Assembly: GCA_045631485.1 (NCBI GenBank)
Contig: JAZQUU010000011.1
Coordinates: 1 to 31,815 of the forward strand
Length of the DNA stretch: 31,815 nucleotides
Direction: 5' to 3'
Source: SIG452 sp045631485
GTDB taxonomy: Bacteria; Bacillota; Clostridia; UMGS1840
Part shown: positions 6,928 through 15,674 of the stretch, one piece after another
Position numbering within the stretch: the first letter of the stretch is position 1
Layout: each line of letters begins with the position of its first letter
The notes under the pieces: model-generated
Database searches by the model: none
Told to the model about the DNA's origin: nothing
What the model saw: only the letters and a program-made list of their open reading frames with translations
Translations under genes and position numbers: made by a program

Positions 6928-7812
6928 ATGGCAAAAATTAAATTTATTACCGACTCTGCGGCAGATATCCCGAAAGAATATGCGAAAGAAAAAAACATTG
7001 ATGTGTTGCCTTTTCACGTATATCTGAAACCTCACGACGGAGAAGTGCAGGAATATTTTGACGGAGTGGATATCACCTCCGACGAAGTGTTTGCTTTTAT
7101 GGAAGCCAACAAAGGCAATGTTTCCACTTCTCAGGTAACTGCTTACACCATCGAGGAATATTTCCGTGAATTAGCGGCAAAAAATGAATATGACACCTAT
7201 ATTTTCACTTGTATCTCTTCTGCAGGAAGTCCCACCTATAACAATGTGAAAATTGCTTTGAAAAATATGGAAGAAGACGGCATCAAACTGGATGTTCGTC
7301 TGATTGATTCCAAATTCTACACCATCTGTTACTACTATGCAATGCGGGACGGCATTGCCGCATACGAAAACGGTGCTTCTGCTGACGAGGTGGTGAAAAT
7401 TATAGAAGACTGCTGTGCTTCCAACAACATCTTCTTAATGAACGGCACTCTGGAATACTTAAAACGAGGCGGAAGAATCACAGGTACCTCTGCATTACTT
7501 GGAACCATTTTGGATATTAAACCCATTTTAACCGTAAAAGACGGGTTAATGGCAGCGGCAGAGAAAGTGCGTGGCATCAAAAAAGCGATGAACCGCATTA
7601 TGGAACTGGTAAAGGATGCCACCAAAGACGGCGGCTACCGATATATGATTGTGTATTCCAATAAAGCCGAATACTACGACGAATTTGTGCAACTGGTGCA
7701 CGAAAACTTTAAAGGGGAAGAAATCACCGAAAATCAGGTGGGATGTACGATTGGCGTTCACATCGGACCTGGGTTGGTTGGCTTAATGTTCCAGAAAATT
7801 ACTAAAATGTGA
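6928..7812 (+). CDS. DegV family fatty-acid-binding protein
   Basis: The 294-residue product begins KIKFITDSAADIPKEYAKE, the standard DegV opening, followed by STSQVT, SSAGSPTYNNVKIA and the YLKRGGRI...LLGTILDIKPIL segment of the second domain. DegV/FakB proteins bind a single fatty acid and present it to fatty acid kinase FakA in those Firmicutes that have it, feeding phospholipid synthesis. No fakA is seen in this window. It is the last gene of the PPK2/S4/degV cluster; AAAGGA lies upstream of the ATG. A weak AT-rich hairpin follows. Confidence 0.9.
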   Translation: MAKIKFITDSAADIPKEYAKEKNIDVLPFHVYLKPHDGEVQEYFDGVDITSDEVFAFMEANKGNVSTSQVTAYTIEEYFRELAAKNEYDTYIFTCISSAGSPTYNNVKIALKNMEEDGIKLDVRLIDSKFYTICYYYAMRDGIAAYENGASADEVVKIIEDCCASNNIFLMNGTLEYLKRGGRITGTSALLGTILDIKPILTVKDGLMAAAEKVRGIKKAMNRIMELVKDATKDGGYRYMIVYSNKAEYYDEFVQLVHENFKGEEITENQVGCTIGVHIGPGLVGLMFQKITKM

Positions 7813-7870
7813 TAAATAGCGCAGACCACAAAAAGCAATACCTGTTTTTATCTTTTTATTTTCTAAGGTG

Positions 7871-7912
7871 AAAATTTGTTGGCACAAATTTTGATTTTAT
7901 TTGCTTTTTTGT
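7871..7912 (+). terminator. weak terminator-like hairpin after degV
   Basis: AAAATTTGT (7871-7879) pairs with ACAAATTTT (7884-7892) across TGGC, followed by a T-rich stretch. The stem is all A/T except one pair, so its strength is doubtful. Confidence 0.35.
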
Positions 7913-7917
7913 TACGA

Positions 7918-8164
7918 ACAAACTTCACCTCTCGCTGTACCTTCGTACAGCGAGAGGTGAAGTTTGTCCCTTCTGCATCTATTTCTTCCATTTTACCAAA
8001 CAACGCTCTCTCAAACGGATGAAGCTCACCGCTCGGCGTACACTCGGGACGATGTGGGCATCGTCCCCTACAATGCACCCGAAGGGTGCCACCATAATTA
8101 TTCATCATGCATTATTCACTATTCATTCAATAAGGGCTTTCGGCGTTGCCGATTGCCCTTATTG
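7918..8164. repeat. composite palindromic repeat region between degV and uvrB
   Basis: The gap before uvrB (7813-8185) is mostly repeat modules. A perfect 23-base-pair hairpin (arms 7918-7940 and 7945-7967, loop CTTC) comes first. At 7968-8045 is a stretch sharing CATTTTACCAAA and CTCGGCGTAC with the region at 31.6-31.8 kb. A GTAG-flanked hairpin (8046-8071) follows in minus orientation. Then come a GCACCC/GGGTGC hairpin with CCACC flank (8072-8093), an AT-rich arm (8094-8127) made of TTATTCACTATTC-like units, and a CAATAAGGGC/GCCCTTATTG hairpin (8128-8164) just before the uvrB ribosome binding site. I see no coding potential and no clear uvrB promoter or LexA box. Confidence 0.75.
8046..8071 (-). 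repeat. GTAG-flanked REP-like hairpin, copy 1
   Basis: On the plus strand GGGACGATG, loop TGGG, CATCGTCCC is followed by CTAC; on the minus strand this is GTAG directly 5' of a nine-base-pair hairpin. Two further copies (26977-27002 and 27050-27075) keep GTAG and the loop but change the stem with compensation. Confidence 0.7.
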
Positions 8165-8185
8165 CATCAGAAAGGAGGTGCCGCT

Positions 8186-10159
8186 ATGAAACTGGAAAAA
8201 CCATTTCGCATTGCGTCTCACATGAAACCAAAAGGCGACCAACCCCAAGCCATCGAAAAATTAAGTGAGGGTATCTTACGAAACGACAAATATCAAACCT
8301 TGCTTGGTGTTACCGGTTCGGGCAAAACCTTTACCATCGCCAATGTGATCCAAAAGGTGCAAAAACCAACCCTGGTTCTTGCCCATAACAAAACCTTAGC
8401 TGCTCAGCTTTGCAGTGAATTCAAGGAATTTTTCCCCGATAATGCGGTGGAATTTTTCGTTTCGTATTACGATTATTATCAACCCGAGGCATATCTTCCC
8501 GGCACCGACACTTTCATTGAAAAAGATTCTCAGATTAACGACGAAATTGATAAGCTCCGTCACGCCGCCACCACCGCTCTGTTTGAAAGAAGCGACGTAA
8601 TCATTGTGGCATCCGTATCCTGTATTTACGGGTTGGGTGACCCGGAGGATTACACCGATTTATGTGTGTCCATCCGAAAAGGAATGGAAAAAGATCGTGA
8701 CGAAGTGGTAAAAAAACTCATTGAAATTCAGTATGAACGAAATCACATCGACTTTCACAGAGGATGCTTCCGACTAAACGGCGATGTGTTGGATATTTTC
8801 CCCTCAAACTCCAACGAAATGGTGCTTCGTGTGGAATTTTTCGGAGACGAGGTGGACCGTTTAACCGAAATCAACCCCTTAACGGGTGAAATTTTGGGAG
8901 AGAGAGAACACATTTTTGTGTTCCCCGCTTCTCACTATGCCACCTCTTATGACAAGATGAAGCGTGCCATCAAAACCATTGAAGAAGAGCTGGCAGAACG
9001 GATTGCCTTTTTTGATCAAAAAGAAAAATGGATTGAAAAGCAACGTATCACCGAGCGCACCAACTATGATTTGGAAATGATGGCGGAAATCGGCTTCTGC
9101 AAAGGCATTGAAAACTATTCCCGTCATATCAGCGGCAGAGAACCGGGTAGCGCACCTTATACGCTTTTAGACTATTTCCCCGAGGATTTCCTGTTGGTGG
9201 TGGACGAATCCCACGTGACTCTCCCTCAGGTGCGGGGAATGTATGCAGGGGACAGAGCCAGAAAAACCTCTTTGGTGGATTACGGCTTCCGTTTGCCATC
9301 GGCTTTTGATAACCGTCCCCTAAATTTTGACGAATTTATTGACCGCATCAATCAGGCGGTGTTTGTTTCCGCCACTCCTGCAGATTACGAACGGGAACAC
9401 TCCACCCAAATTGTGGAGCAGGTAATTCGTCCCACGGGTCTTTTAGACCCCGAAATTTTCGTGAAACCCACCACAGGGCAAATTGATGATTTACTATCTG
9501 AAATCAACATCCGCACCGCCAAAAACGAGCGTGTGCTGGTGACCACCTTAACCAAACGAATGGCAGAAGACTTAACCGACTATTTCACCGAAGCAGGCGT
9601 TCGGGTGCGGTATCTGCATTCGGATATTGACACCATGGAGCGTATGGAAATCATCCGTGATTTACGAATGGGCGAATTTGATGTGTTGGTGGGAATCAAC
9701 CTGCTCCGTGAAGGATTGGACTTGCCGGAGGTATCCCTGGTTGCCATTCTGGATGCAGACAAGGAAGGGTTCTTAAGAAGCGAAACATCTTTGATTCAGA
9801 CGATTGGCAGAGCGGCAAGAAACGCAGAGGGAACGGTGATTATGTACGCAGACACCCTGACCGAGTCTATGGAAAATGCCATTCGTGAAACCAACCGCCG
9901 CCGTGATATTCAAAAAGCCTATAACGAGGCAAACGGCATCGTACCCGTCACCATCAAAAAAGACATCCGTGCGGTAATTGAAGCCACCAAAAAGGCAGAA
10001 ATGCCGTCCAAAAAAGGAAAAACGAAAAAATTGGTGGATGAGGGGTATTTGGAAACCGAAATCCTGCGTTTAACCGAAGAAATGAACAAAGCCGCTAAGA
10101 ACCTGGACTTTGAAAAGGCGGCAGAACTGCGAGACAGAATAAAAGCGATAAGAGATTAA
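8186..10159 (+). CDS. uvrB: excinuclease ABC subunit B
   Basis: UvrB is the DNA-damage-verifying helicase-like subunit of nucleotide excision repair, acting with UvrA and UvrC. The 657-residue length is typical. Walker A GVTGSGKT is at 41-48; YYDYYQPEAYLP belongs to the beta-hairpin that threads between DNA strands; LVVDESH is the Walker B region; FVSATPADYE and IQTIGRAARN are helicase motifs. The C-terminal UVR domain (EMNKAAKNLDFEKAAELRD) binds UvrC. The ATG at 8186 is preceded by a perfect AAAGGAGGTG; the frame is open further upstream, but that part runs through repeats. uvrA follows 129 bases later, with a palindromic element between them. Confidence 0.98.
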   Translation: MKLEKPFRIASHMKPKGDQPQAIEKLSEGILRNDKYQTLLGVTGSGKTFTIANVIQKVQKPTLVLAHNKTLAAQLCSEFKEFFPDNAVEFFVSYYDYYQPEAYLPGTDTFIEKDSQINDEIDKLRHAATTALFERSDVIIVASVSCIYGLGDPEDYTDLCVSIRKGMEKDRDEVVKKLIEIQYERNHIDFHRGCFRLNGDVLDIFPSNSNEMVLRVEFFGDEVDRLTEINPLTGEILGEREHIFVFPASHYATSYDKMKRAIKTIEEELAERIAFFDQKEKWIEKQRITERTNYDLEMMAEIGFCKGIENYSRHISGREPGSAPYTLLDYFPEDFLLVVDESHVTLPQVRGMYAGDRARKTSLVDYGFRLPSAFDNRPLNFDEFIDRINQAVFVSATPADYEREHSTQIVEQVIRPTGLLDPEIFVKPTTGQIDDLLSEINIRTAKNERVLVTTLTKRMAEDLTDYFTEAGVRVRYLHSDIDTMERMEIIRDLRMGEFDVLVGINLLREGLDLPEVSLVAILDADKEGFLRSETSLIQTIGRAARNAEGTVIMYADTLTESMENAIRETNRRRDIQKAYNEANGIVPVTIKKDIRAVIEATKKAEMPSKKGKTKKLVDEGYLETEILRLTEEMNKAAKNLDFEKAAELRDRIKAIRD

Positions 10160-10160
10160 A

Positions 10161-10271
10161 GAATAAAGAAGAAATAATAAATAATAAAAAAGGTAGCAGG
10201 CAAAGCCTGCATTAGAATGCGCCCATAGGGCGCCACCATTTTTATTCTTTATTCTCTATTATTTATTATTT
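10161..10271. repeat. inverted-pair palindromic element between uvrB and uvrA
   Basis: Outer AT-rich arms (10172-10185 and 10258-10271) are perfectly complementary over 14 bases. Inside are two head-to-head modules. GGTAG with a GCAGGC/GCCTGC hairpin and CATT occupies 10192-10213. Its mirror, AATG with a GCGCCC/GGGCGC hairpin and CCACC, occupies 10216-10237. There is no U-run, so it is not an ordinary terminator. It would fold in the uvrBA mRNA if the two genes are co-transcribed. Confidence 0.8.
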
Positions 10272-10288
10272 CAAAAAGGAAATTGACT

Positions 10289-13111
10289 ATGCGTGACACG
10301 ATTTACATTAAAGGTGCCAAAGAGCACAACTTAAAAAATATAGACTTAAAAATCCCAAGGGACAAATTAGTAGTGTTTACGGGAGTATCGGGGTCGGGGA
10401 AATCATCTCTGGCGTTTGATACCATTTATGCGGAGGGGCAACGGCGTTATGTGGAGTCCCTTTCTTCGTATGCCCGTATGTTTTTGGGGCAGATGGATAA
10501 GCCTCAGGCAGACTTAATCGAGGGGCTTTCCCCTGCCATTTCCATTGACCAGAAGACCACCTCCAAAAATCCCCGCTCCACGGTAGGAACGGTGACAGAA
10601 ATTTACGATTATCTGCGTCTTTTGTATGCAAGAATCGGGATTCCCCATTGTCCCAAATGCGGCAAGGAAATTCATAAGCAGACCATTGACCAGATTGTGG
10701 ATAAAATTTTAAAATTGCCCGAAAAAACAAGAATTGTGATTTTGGCACCCGTAGTACGAGGCAAAAAAGGGGAACATCAGAAGACCTTTGAAAAAGCCAA
10801 AAAAAGCGGATTTATCCGCGTGCGGGTGGACGGCAATCAATATGATTTATCCGAGGAAATCAAGTTAGATAAAAACCAAAAGCACACGTTAGAAATCGTG
10901 GTGGACCGTATGGCGGTGAAGGAAGATATCCGCTCCCGCTTAACCGATTCTTTGGAAACGGCAGTTGGCTTAACCGACGGTCTGATTACCATTCTGGAGC
11001 ACGACACGGGCAAAGAAAACACATACAGTTTAAATTATTCCTGCCCCGACTGCGATATTTCGGTGGAGGAGTTATCTCCCCGTGCCTTTTCTTTTAATAA
11101 CCCTTTTGGTGCCTGTCCCGAATGCGGGGGGATCGGGCATTTGATGAAGGTTGATCCCGCTTTGGTGATTGACACCGAAAAGTCCATTTTAGACGGTGCC
11201 ATCCGCGGAAGCGGTTGGTATGCGGCAGACAAGTCCGACAGTGTGGCATACACCTTGCTGGAAGCAGTTTGTAAGCATTACGGCTACTCCATGGTAAAAC
11301 CCATCGGCAAACAAGACCCCGAATTTCTGCAAATGCTCCTGTACGGAAACGGCGGCGAAAAACTGAAAATCGAGTACCAACGCCGTGGCAATTCGGGTAC
11401 CTATTACAGCGATTTTGAAGGGGTTATCACTAATCTGGAACGCCGTTACAAAGAAACATCATCCTCCTGGATGAGAAGCGAAATCGAGTCCTTTATGAGT
11501 CAGAAACCATGCCCCGTTTGTAAAGGTGCAAGACTGAAAAAAGAAAGCTTGGGCGTAACGGTTGGCGGCATCAATATTTACGAAATGTGCCAAAAACCCG
11601 TGAAAGAGCTTGTTTTGTTCTTTGGTGAACTTACTTTAACCGAAAAGGAATTCAATATTGCAGAGCGTCTCCTAAAAGAAATTAAGGAACGCCTTGGATT
11701 TTTAGATAAGGTTGGACTTAACTATCTTACCTTGTCCCGTTCTGCAGGGTCCTTGTCGGGTGGGGAAGCACAGAGAATCCGTCTTGCCACCCAGATTGGC
11801 TCCTATTTGATGGGCGTGTTATATATCTTAGACGAACCAAGCATCGGGCTTCATCAGAGAGATAACGAAAAACTGATTGAAACCCTTTTAAAGCTTCGTG
11901 ATGTGGGAAACTCGGTCTTGGTGGTAGAGCACGACGAAGACACCATCCGTGCCGCCGACTATGTGTTCGATTTTGGGCCCGGTGCAGGAATTCACGGGGG
12001 ATATATCACCGCAGAGGGAACTCCCGAAGAAATTATGAAATCCGAAACTTCTTTAACGGGGGACTATCTCTCGGGAAGAAAGCAAATCTCCGTTCCCGCC
12101 GAACGAAGAAGCGGAAACGGCAATTTTTTGGTAATCAAAGGTGCAAAACAAAATAATCTGAAAAATATTGATGTGTCGATTCCCTTAGGTTGTATGACCA
12201 TTGTGACGGGGGTATCCGGCTCCGGAAAATCCTCCTTAATCAATCAGATTTTATATCAGGAATTATTCCATCACTTAAACGGCGGAAAAAGCCGTGGAGG
12301 CTTACACGACAGTATCGAAGGTATGGAGCAGCTGGACAAAGTCATCGCCATTGACCAGTCTCCCATCGGCAGAACACCCCGTTCCAATCCTGCCACCTAC
12401 ACAGGCGTGTTTTCCCTGATTCGTGAACTGTTTGCCGCCACCAATGACGCCAAAATGAAAGGCTACGGACCCGGTCGGTTCAGCTTTAATGTGAAAGGCG
12501 GACGATGCGAAGCCTGCGAGGGCGACGGGATTGTGAAAATCGAAATGCACTTTCTGCCCGACGTGTTTGTGCCTTGCGATGTGTGTAAGGGAAAGCGCTA
12601 TAACCGTGAAACCCTGGAGGTTCGCTACAAGGGAAAGAACATTCACGAAGTGTTGGATATGACCGTGGAAGAAGGGTTGGAATTTTTTGAAAACATTCCT
12701 TCCATCAAACGAAAACTGCAGTTATTATACGATGTGGGCCTTTCCTATATTAAGTTAGGGCAACCCTCCACCACCTTATCGGGCGGGGAAGCACAACGAG
12801 TGAAGCTTGCCACCGAGCTTTCCAAACGCCCCACGGGAAAAACCATTTATATCTTGGACGAACCCACAACGGGTCTTCATTTTGATGATGTGCGAAAGCT
12901 TATTGATGTGTTGAACCGTTTATGCGACAGCGGAAACACCATTGTGATTATTGAGCATAACTTGGATGTCATCAAAGTGGGCGACTACATTATTGATATG
13001 GGCCCCGAAGGGGGCGACGGCGGCGGAACAGTAGTAGCGGCAGGAACCCCCGAAGAAGTTTCTAAAATAGAATCTTCCCATACGGGAAGATTCTTAAAAG
13101 AAAAACTGTAG
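10289..13111 (+). CDS. uvrA: excinuclease ABC subunit A
   Basis: UvrA is the ATP-dependent damage sensor that loads UvrB. The 940-residue length and two ABC ATPase halves are typical. The first Walker A is GVSGSGKSS (32-40), followed by AFDTIYAEGQRRYVESLS. The zinc-binding CPKCG...CPDC and CPECGG region lies in the first half. LSGGEAQRI and ILDEPSIGLH close the first ATPase. The second half has GVSGSGKSSL, the CEACEGDG...CDVCKGKRYN zinc module, LSGGEAQRVK and ILDEPTTGLH. The ATG at 10289 follows AAAAAGGA; an in-frame TTG six bases earlier is less likely. A repeat element and a bidirectional terminator follow. Confidence 0.98.
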   Translation: MRDTIYIKGAKEHNLKNIDLKIPRDKLVVFTGVSGSGKSSLAFDTIYAEGQRRYVESLSSYARMFLGQMDKPQADLIEGLSPAISIDQKTTSKNPRSTVGTVTEIYDYLRLLYARIGIPHCPKCGKEIHKQTIDQIVDKILKLPEKTRIVILAPVVRGKKGEHQKTFEKAKKSGFIRVRVDGNQYDLSEEIKLDKNQKHTLEIVVDRMAVKEDIRSRLTDSLETAVGLTDGLITILEHDTGKENTYSLNYSCPDCDISVEELSPRAFSFNNPFGACPECGGIGHLMKVDPALVIDTEKSILDGAIRGSGWYAADKSDSVAYTLLEAVCKHYGYSMVKPIGKQDPEFLQMLLYGNGGEKLKIEYQRRGNSGTYYSDFEGVITNLERRYKETSSSWMRSEIESFMSQKPCPVCKGARLKKESLGVTVGGINIYEMCQKPVKELVLFFGELTLTEKEFNIAERLLKEIKERLGFLDKVGLNYLTLSRSAGSLSGGEAQRIRLATQIGSYLMGVLYILDEPSIGLHQRDNEKLIETLLKLRDVGNSVLVVEHDEDTIRAADYVFDFGPGAGIHGGYITAEGTPEEIMKSETSLTGDYLSGRKQISVPAERRSGNGNFLVIKGAKQNNLKNIDVSIPLGCMTIVTGVSGSGKSSLINQILYQELFHHLNGGKSRGGLHDSIEGMEQLDKVIAIDQSPIGRTPRSNPATYTGVFSLIRELFAATNDAKMKGYGPGRFSFNVKGGRCEACEGDGIVKIEMHFLPDVFVPCDVCKGKRYNRETLEVRYKGKNIHEVLDMTVEEGLEFFENIPSIKRKLQLLYDVGLSYIKLGQPSTTLSGGEAQRVKLATELSKRPTGKTIYILDEPTTGLHFDDVRKLIDVLNRLCDSGNTIVIIEHNLDVIKVGDYIIDMGPEGGDGGGTVVAAGTPEEVSKIESSHTGRFLKEKL

Positions 13112-13120
13112 GTTCAAATG

Positions 13121-13230
13121 AAGAATGAATAGTGAAAAATGAAGAATTGCGGTGGCACCCTGCGGGTGCATTAAAATGCAGGCTTTGCCTGCCACCGAAA
13201 TTATTCACTATTCACTATTATTTATTCACT
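13121..13230. repeat. inverted-pair palindromic element after uvrA
   Basis: AT-rich arms (about 13121-13149 and 13197-13230, built of GAATAGTGAA-like units and their complement) enclose two head-to-head modules. GGTGG with a GCACCC/GGGTGC hairpin and CATT occupies 13151-13172. AATG with a GCAGGC/GCCTGC hairpin and CCACC occupies 13175-13196. It has the same design as the uvrB-uvrA element but different stems. Confidence 0.8.
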
Positions 13231-13231
13231 A

Positions 13232-13265
13232 AAAAAAACGGACTTCCGAAGAAGTCCGTTTTTTT
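13232..13265. terminator. bidirectional terminator between uvrA and the membrane protein gene
   Basis: Seven A plus CGGACTTC (13232-13246) pair with GAAGTCCG plus seven T (13251-13265) across CGAA. The 15-base-pair stem gives a U-run on either strand and serves the convergent genes on both sides. The stop codon of the minus-strand gene (13264-13266) overlaps its edge. Confidence 0.88.
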
Positions 13266-14493
13266 ATATCCAATTATTATATACTGCAATTGTTCCCACC
13301 AAATTCAGTGCAAAGCCGAAAACGGCAAGGGGAATCTGAAATTTTTCCAGTTTATCGTCTTTGTTCATCACCAACAGAATGCCTAAGAATATGTAGGGCA
13401 AAGAATCCAACACATAACGGTTTCCCCATTGGAAGCCACCCATAGTTTTATGAGCGGTGAGACACAAAAGATGCAACACAACCGTTACGGGGATTAAAAT
13501 TCTTACCAAAATATTTTTCTGCGGTTTTTTGAGAAGAGATGCCACGGTATAAACGGCGTAGGAAATGAATACGGGAATTACCAGATAAAATGCCCAACCG
13601 TTGAATTTGGGGAACTGCAAAATTCCTTTGTCCCCCGATTTTGGAAGTTGCAACAACAGAGGGAAATTCTGCTTGATATAATCAAGATGGAATTGTCCTT
13701 TTTCCGCTTCCACAAATTCGGGTAAGTAGTTATGCCCAAATTCTAAGATATTGCCGAATCTGAGGTAATTGAGTAACATATAGCTTACCGCAATCACTGT
13801 GGGTGCAATCGCCCATTTCCAATGTTTTTGAAGCATTTTCCCGAAGGTGAGATTCTGTTTTTTCAGTCCCTGATACAAAATAACCAACAAAACGGGAGCA
13901 TACAGGGCATTAAAGGGTCGGCAACCAACGCTCATCGCCCAAAAAGCAAGAGACAGTCCGCCTTTTCCCAAAACGGCATAATAAATTGCCATCACAGACA
14001 AGGTAAAGCATAAATTCTGTGCAATAAACCAAACCCAACCGTTCACGGTGATAAAAATCAGGTTGGTTCCGATGGTTACAAAAAGTGTCCAGAAGATTGC
14101 GGATTCATTGGATTTTTCGTAATGCTTTAAGAGACGGAACACATAGTATGCACCAAGTAAGCTTACTGCCACGGCAATCCATCCGTCGGGAGTGTTTTCG
14201 CCAAACAGTGCCGCAAAGGGAAGCATCACATAAGAGGGAAAGGGTGGGAAGCTTACAAAGAATTTGCCCCCAAACTCCGCAATTTCCAGATGGGAATAAT
14301 TTTGCCCCAAATCTAAGTGTCCGCTTAACCAACGGCAAGCCTGCAAGGTGTAGGAATTATAAAAGTTTTTGCTCCACGGCCACATTCCCGTGAATGCCCA
14401 CACCGTCCAGTAAGCGGCAAGGACGGAAAGAGCAATCAACAGAAAAGACAGCCATTCTTCCCGTTTGGTTTTTATTAAACTGTTTGATTTCAT
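13264..14493 (-). CDS. polytopic membrane protein, GT-C glycosyltransferase-like
   Basis: The 409-residue product has a short charged N-terminus and about nine to ten hydrophobic segments spread along its length. After the first segment a loop reads SGHLDLGQNYSHLE and GGKFFVSFPPFPSYVMLPF, a pattern common in GT-C (GT39/ArnT-like) membrane glycosyltransferases that use lipid-linked sugars. I cannot identify a clear catalytic aspartate pair, so function is tentative. The gene has its own promoter and an AAAAAAGGAG ribosome binding site. It lies downstream of cysK, but a terminator separates them. An unrelated integral membrane protein is the alternative. Confidence 0.6.
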   Translation of the reverse strand: MKSNSLIKTKREEWLSFLLIALSVLAAYWTVWAFTGMWPWSKNFYNSYTLQACRWLSGHLDLGQNYSHLEIAEFGGKFFVSFPPFPSYVMLPFAALFGENTPDGWIAVAVSLLGAYYVFRLLKHYEKSNESAIFWTLFVTIGTNLIFITVNGWVWFIAQNLCFTLSVMAIYYAVLGKGGLSLAFWAMSVGCRPFNALYAPVLLVILYQGLKKQNLTFGKMLQKHWKWAIAPTVIAVSYMLLNYLRFGNILEFGHNYLPEFVEAEKGQFHLDYIKQNFPLLLQLPKSGDKGILQFPKFNGWAFYLVIPVFISYAVYTVASLLKKPQKNILVRILIPVTVVLHLLCLTAHKTMGGFQWGNRYVLDSLPYIFLGILLVMNKDDKLEKFQIPLAVFGFALNLVGTIAVYNNWI

Positions 14494-14526
14494 AAGTATT
14501 CTCCTTTTTTGGGAATCATCTGTTTC

Positions 14527-14555
14527 AGTTTAGCACAACAAAAGAAAAATGTAAA
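14527..14555 (-). promoter_or_regulatory. promoter of the GT-C-like membrane protein gene
   Basis: On the minus strand TTTACA (14555-14550), a 17-base spacer and TAAACT (14532-14527) lie between the cysK terminator and the start codon at 14493. Confidence 0.6.
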
Positions 14556-14565
14556 TGTATTTTAT

Positions 14566-14595
14566 AAAAAAAGGCAACATCGCTGTTGCCTTTTT
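14566..14595 (-). terminator. terminator of the cysteine synthase gene
   Basis: On the minus strand AAAAAGGCAACA pairs with TGTTGCCTTTTT across a four-base loop (stem cores 14573-14579 and 14584-14590), ending in seven T. It begins five bases after the stop codon. Confidence 0.9.
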
Positions 14596-14599
14596 CAAA

Positions 14600-15529
14600 T
14601 TATTCGTCAAATAAGGGGGTGGAGAAATAGCGTTCTGCGGTGTCGGGAAGAACGGTTACCACGGTTTTTCCCTTGCCTAATTGTTTTGCCAGTTTGATTG
14701 CCGCCGCCACATTGGTGCCGGAAGAAATTCCGCACATAATGCCTTCTTTTGCGGCAAGGTCCTTGGAGGTCTGAATGGCTTCTTCATCCTTCACGATGCA
14801 GATTCCATCATAAATATTCTGATTTAAAATAGCGGGAATCAAGCCGTCACCGATGCCCATCTGCAGATGGGTGCCGATGGAACCGCCGGACAAAATCGCC
14901 GCATCTTCGGGTTCCACTGCCCAGATGGTCATATCGGGGTTCTTTTCTTTTAGGGTTTCACCGATGCCGGTGATGGTGCCGCCTGTTCCGATACCGGAGC
15001 AGAATCCGTGAATGGGACCATCCACCTGCTCTAAAATTTCCATACCGGTGCGTTTTCTCTGAATTTCCACATTGGCAGGATTTTCAAACTGCTGAGGCAC
15101 AAACACATTGGGGTCTTCTGATTGCATCCGAAGAGCGGTCTGCAAGCATTCATCAATACAATCTCCGATGTTACCTGCATCGTGCACCAAAATGACTTCG
15201 GCACCGTAATGCTTCACAAGCTTTCTGCGTTCTTCGCTCACAGAATCGGGCATAATGATTTTGGTTTTGTATCCGCGGACTGCACCAACCAAGGCAAGAC
15301 CGATGCCCTGATTACCGCTGGTGGGTTCCACAATGATGGTGTTTTCATTGATGAGGCCTTTTGCTTGTGCATCCAAAATCATATTATAGGCGGTGCGGGT
15401 TTTGATGGAGCCACCCACATTCAAGCCCTCAAATTTCACCAATACTTCGGCAGAATCTTCCTCCACCATCCGATTGAGGCGGATTAAGGGAGTGTTGCCG
15501 ATGGCATCTAAAATGGTATTATATATCAT
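14600..15529 (-). CDS. cysteine synthase family PLP enzyme (O-acetylserine sulfhydrylase-like)
   Basis: The 309-residue enzyme has the fold-type II architecture of cysteine synthase, which makes cysteine from O-acetylserine and sulfide. It starts IYNTILDAIGNTPLIRLNR. The Schiff-base lysine is K43 in GGSIKTRTA, the substrate loop is TSGNQGIG (70-77), and the phosphate-binding loop is GIGTGGTITGIG. Two positions differ from ordinary CysK: KTR instead of KDR after the lysine, and TSGNQ instead of TSGNT in the substrate loop. These may mark a subfamily with another nucleophile or acceptor, so I give no gene symbol. It has its own promoter, an AGGAAAGGA site and a terminator, hence is monocistronic. 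Confidence 0.85.
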   Translation of the reverse strand: MIYNTILDAIGNTPLIRLNRMVEEDSAEVLVKFEGLNVGGSIKTRTAYNMILDAQAKGLINENTIIVEPTSGNQGIGLALVGAVRGYKTKIIMPDSVSEERRKLVKHYGAEVILVHDAGNIGDCIDECLQTALRMQSEDPNVFVPQQFENPANVEIQRKRTGMEILEQVDGPIHGFCSGIGTGGTITGIGETLKEKNPDMTIWAVEPEDAAILSGGSIGTHLQMGIGDGLIPAILNQNIYDGICIVKDEEAIQTSKDLAAKEGIMCGISSGTNVAAAIKLAKQLGKGKTVVTVLPDTAERYFSTPLFDE

Positions 15530-15565
15530 AGGTACAATCCTTTCCTATTTTCGTCAAACAGAACT

Positions 15566-15594
15566 ATTATAACATGAACATGAAAAAAATTCAA
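15566..15594 (-). promoter_or_regulatory. promoter of the cysteine synthase gene
   Basis: On the minus strand TTGAAT (15594-15589), a 17-base spacer and TATAAT (15571-15566). The spacer ends in a direct TTCATG repeat next to the -10, a possible regulator site. The predicted leader is about 30 bases. Confidence 0.72.
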
Positions 15595-15674
15595 TCTTTT
15601 TCCAATTTTTTTATTCATTTTATGAAAATTATCTCCTGCCAATGCCAAAATGTGAGAAAAATGGTGGTTACAAA

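Noticed and set aside
7964..8185. Extension of uvrB to an upstream start
   Set aside because: The added 74 codons run through palindromic repeats, match no UvrB N-terminus, and a perfect ribosome binding site precedes 8186.
7813..8185. SOS (LexA) box controlling uvrB
   Set aside because: I looked for CGAAC-N4-GTTCG and close variants and found no convincing match; the GAACAAAC at 7916 belongs to the long hairpin.
13132..13386. 84-residue open frame after uvrA
   Set aside because: It crosses a palindromic element and a bidirectional terminator and lies antisense to the end of the membrane protein gene.
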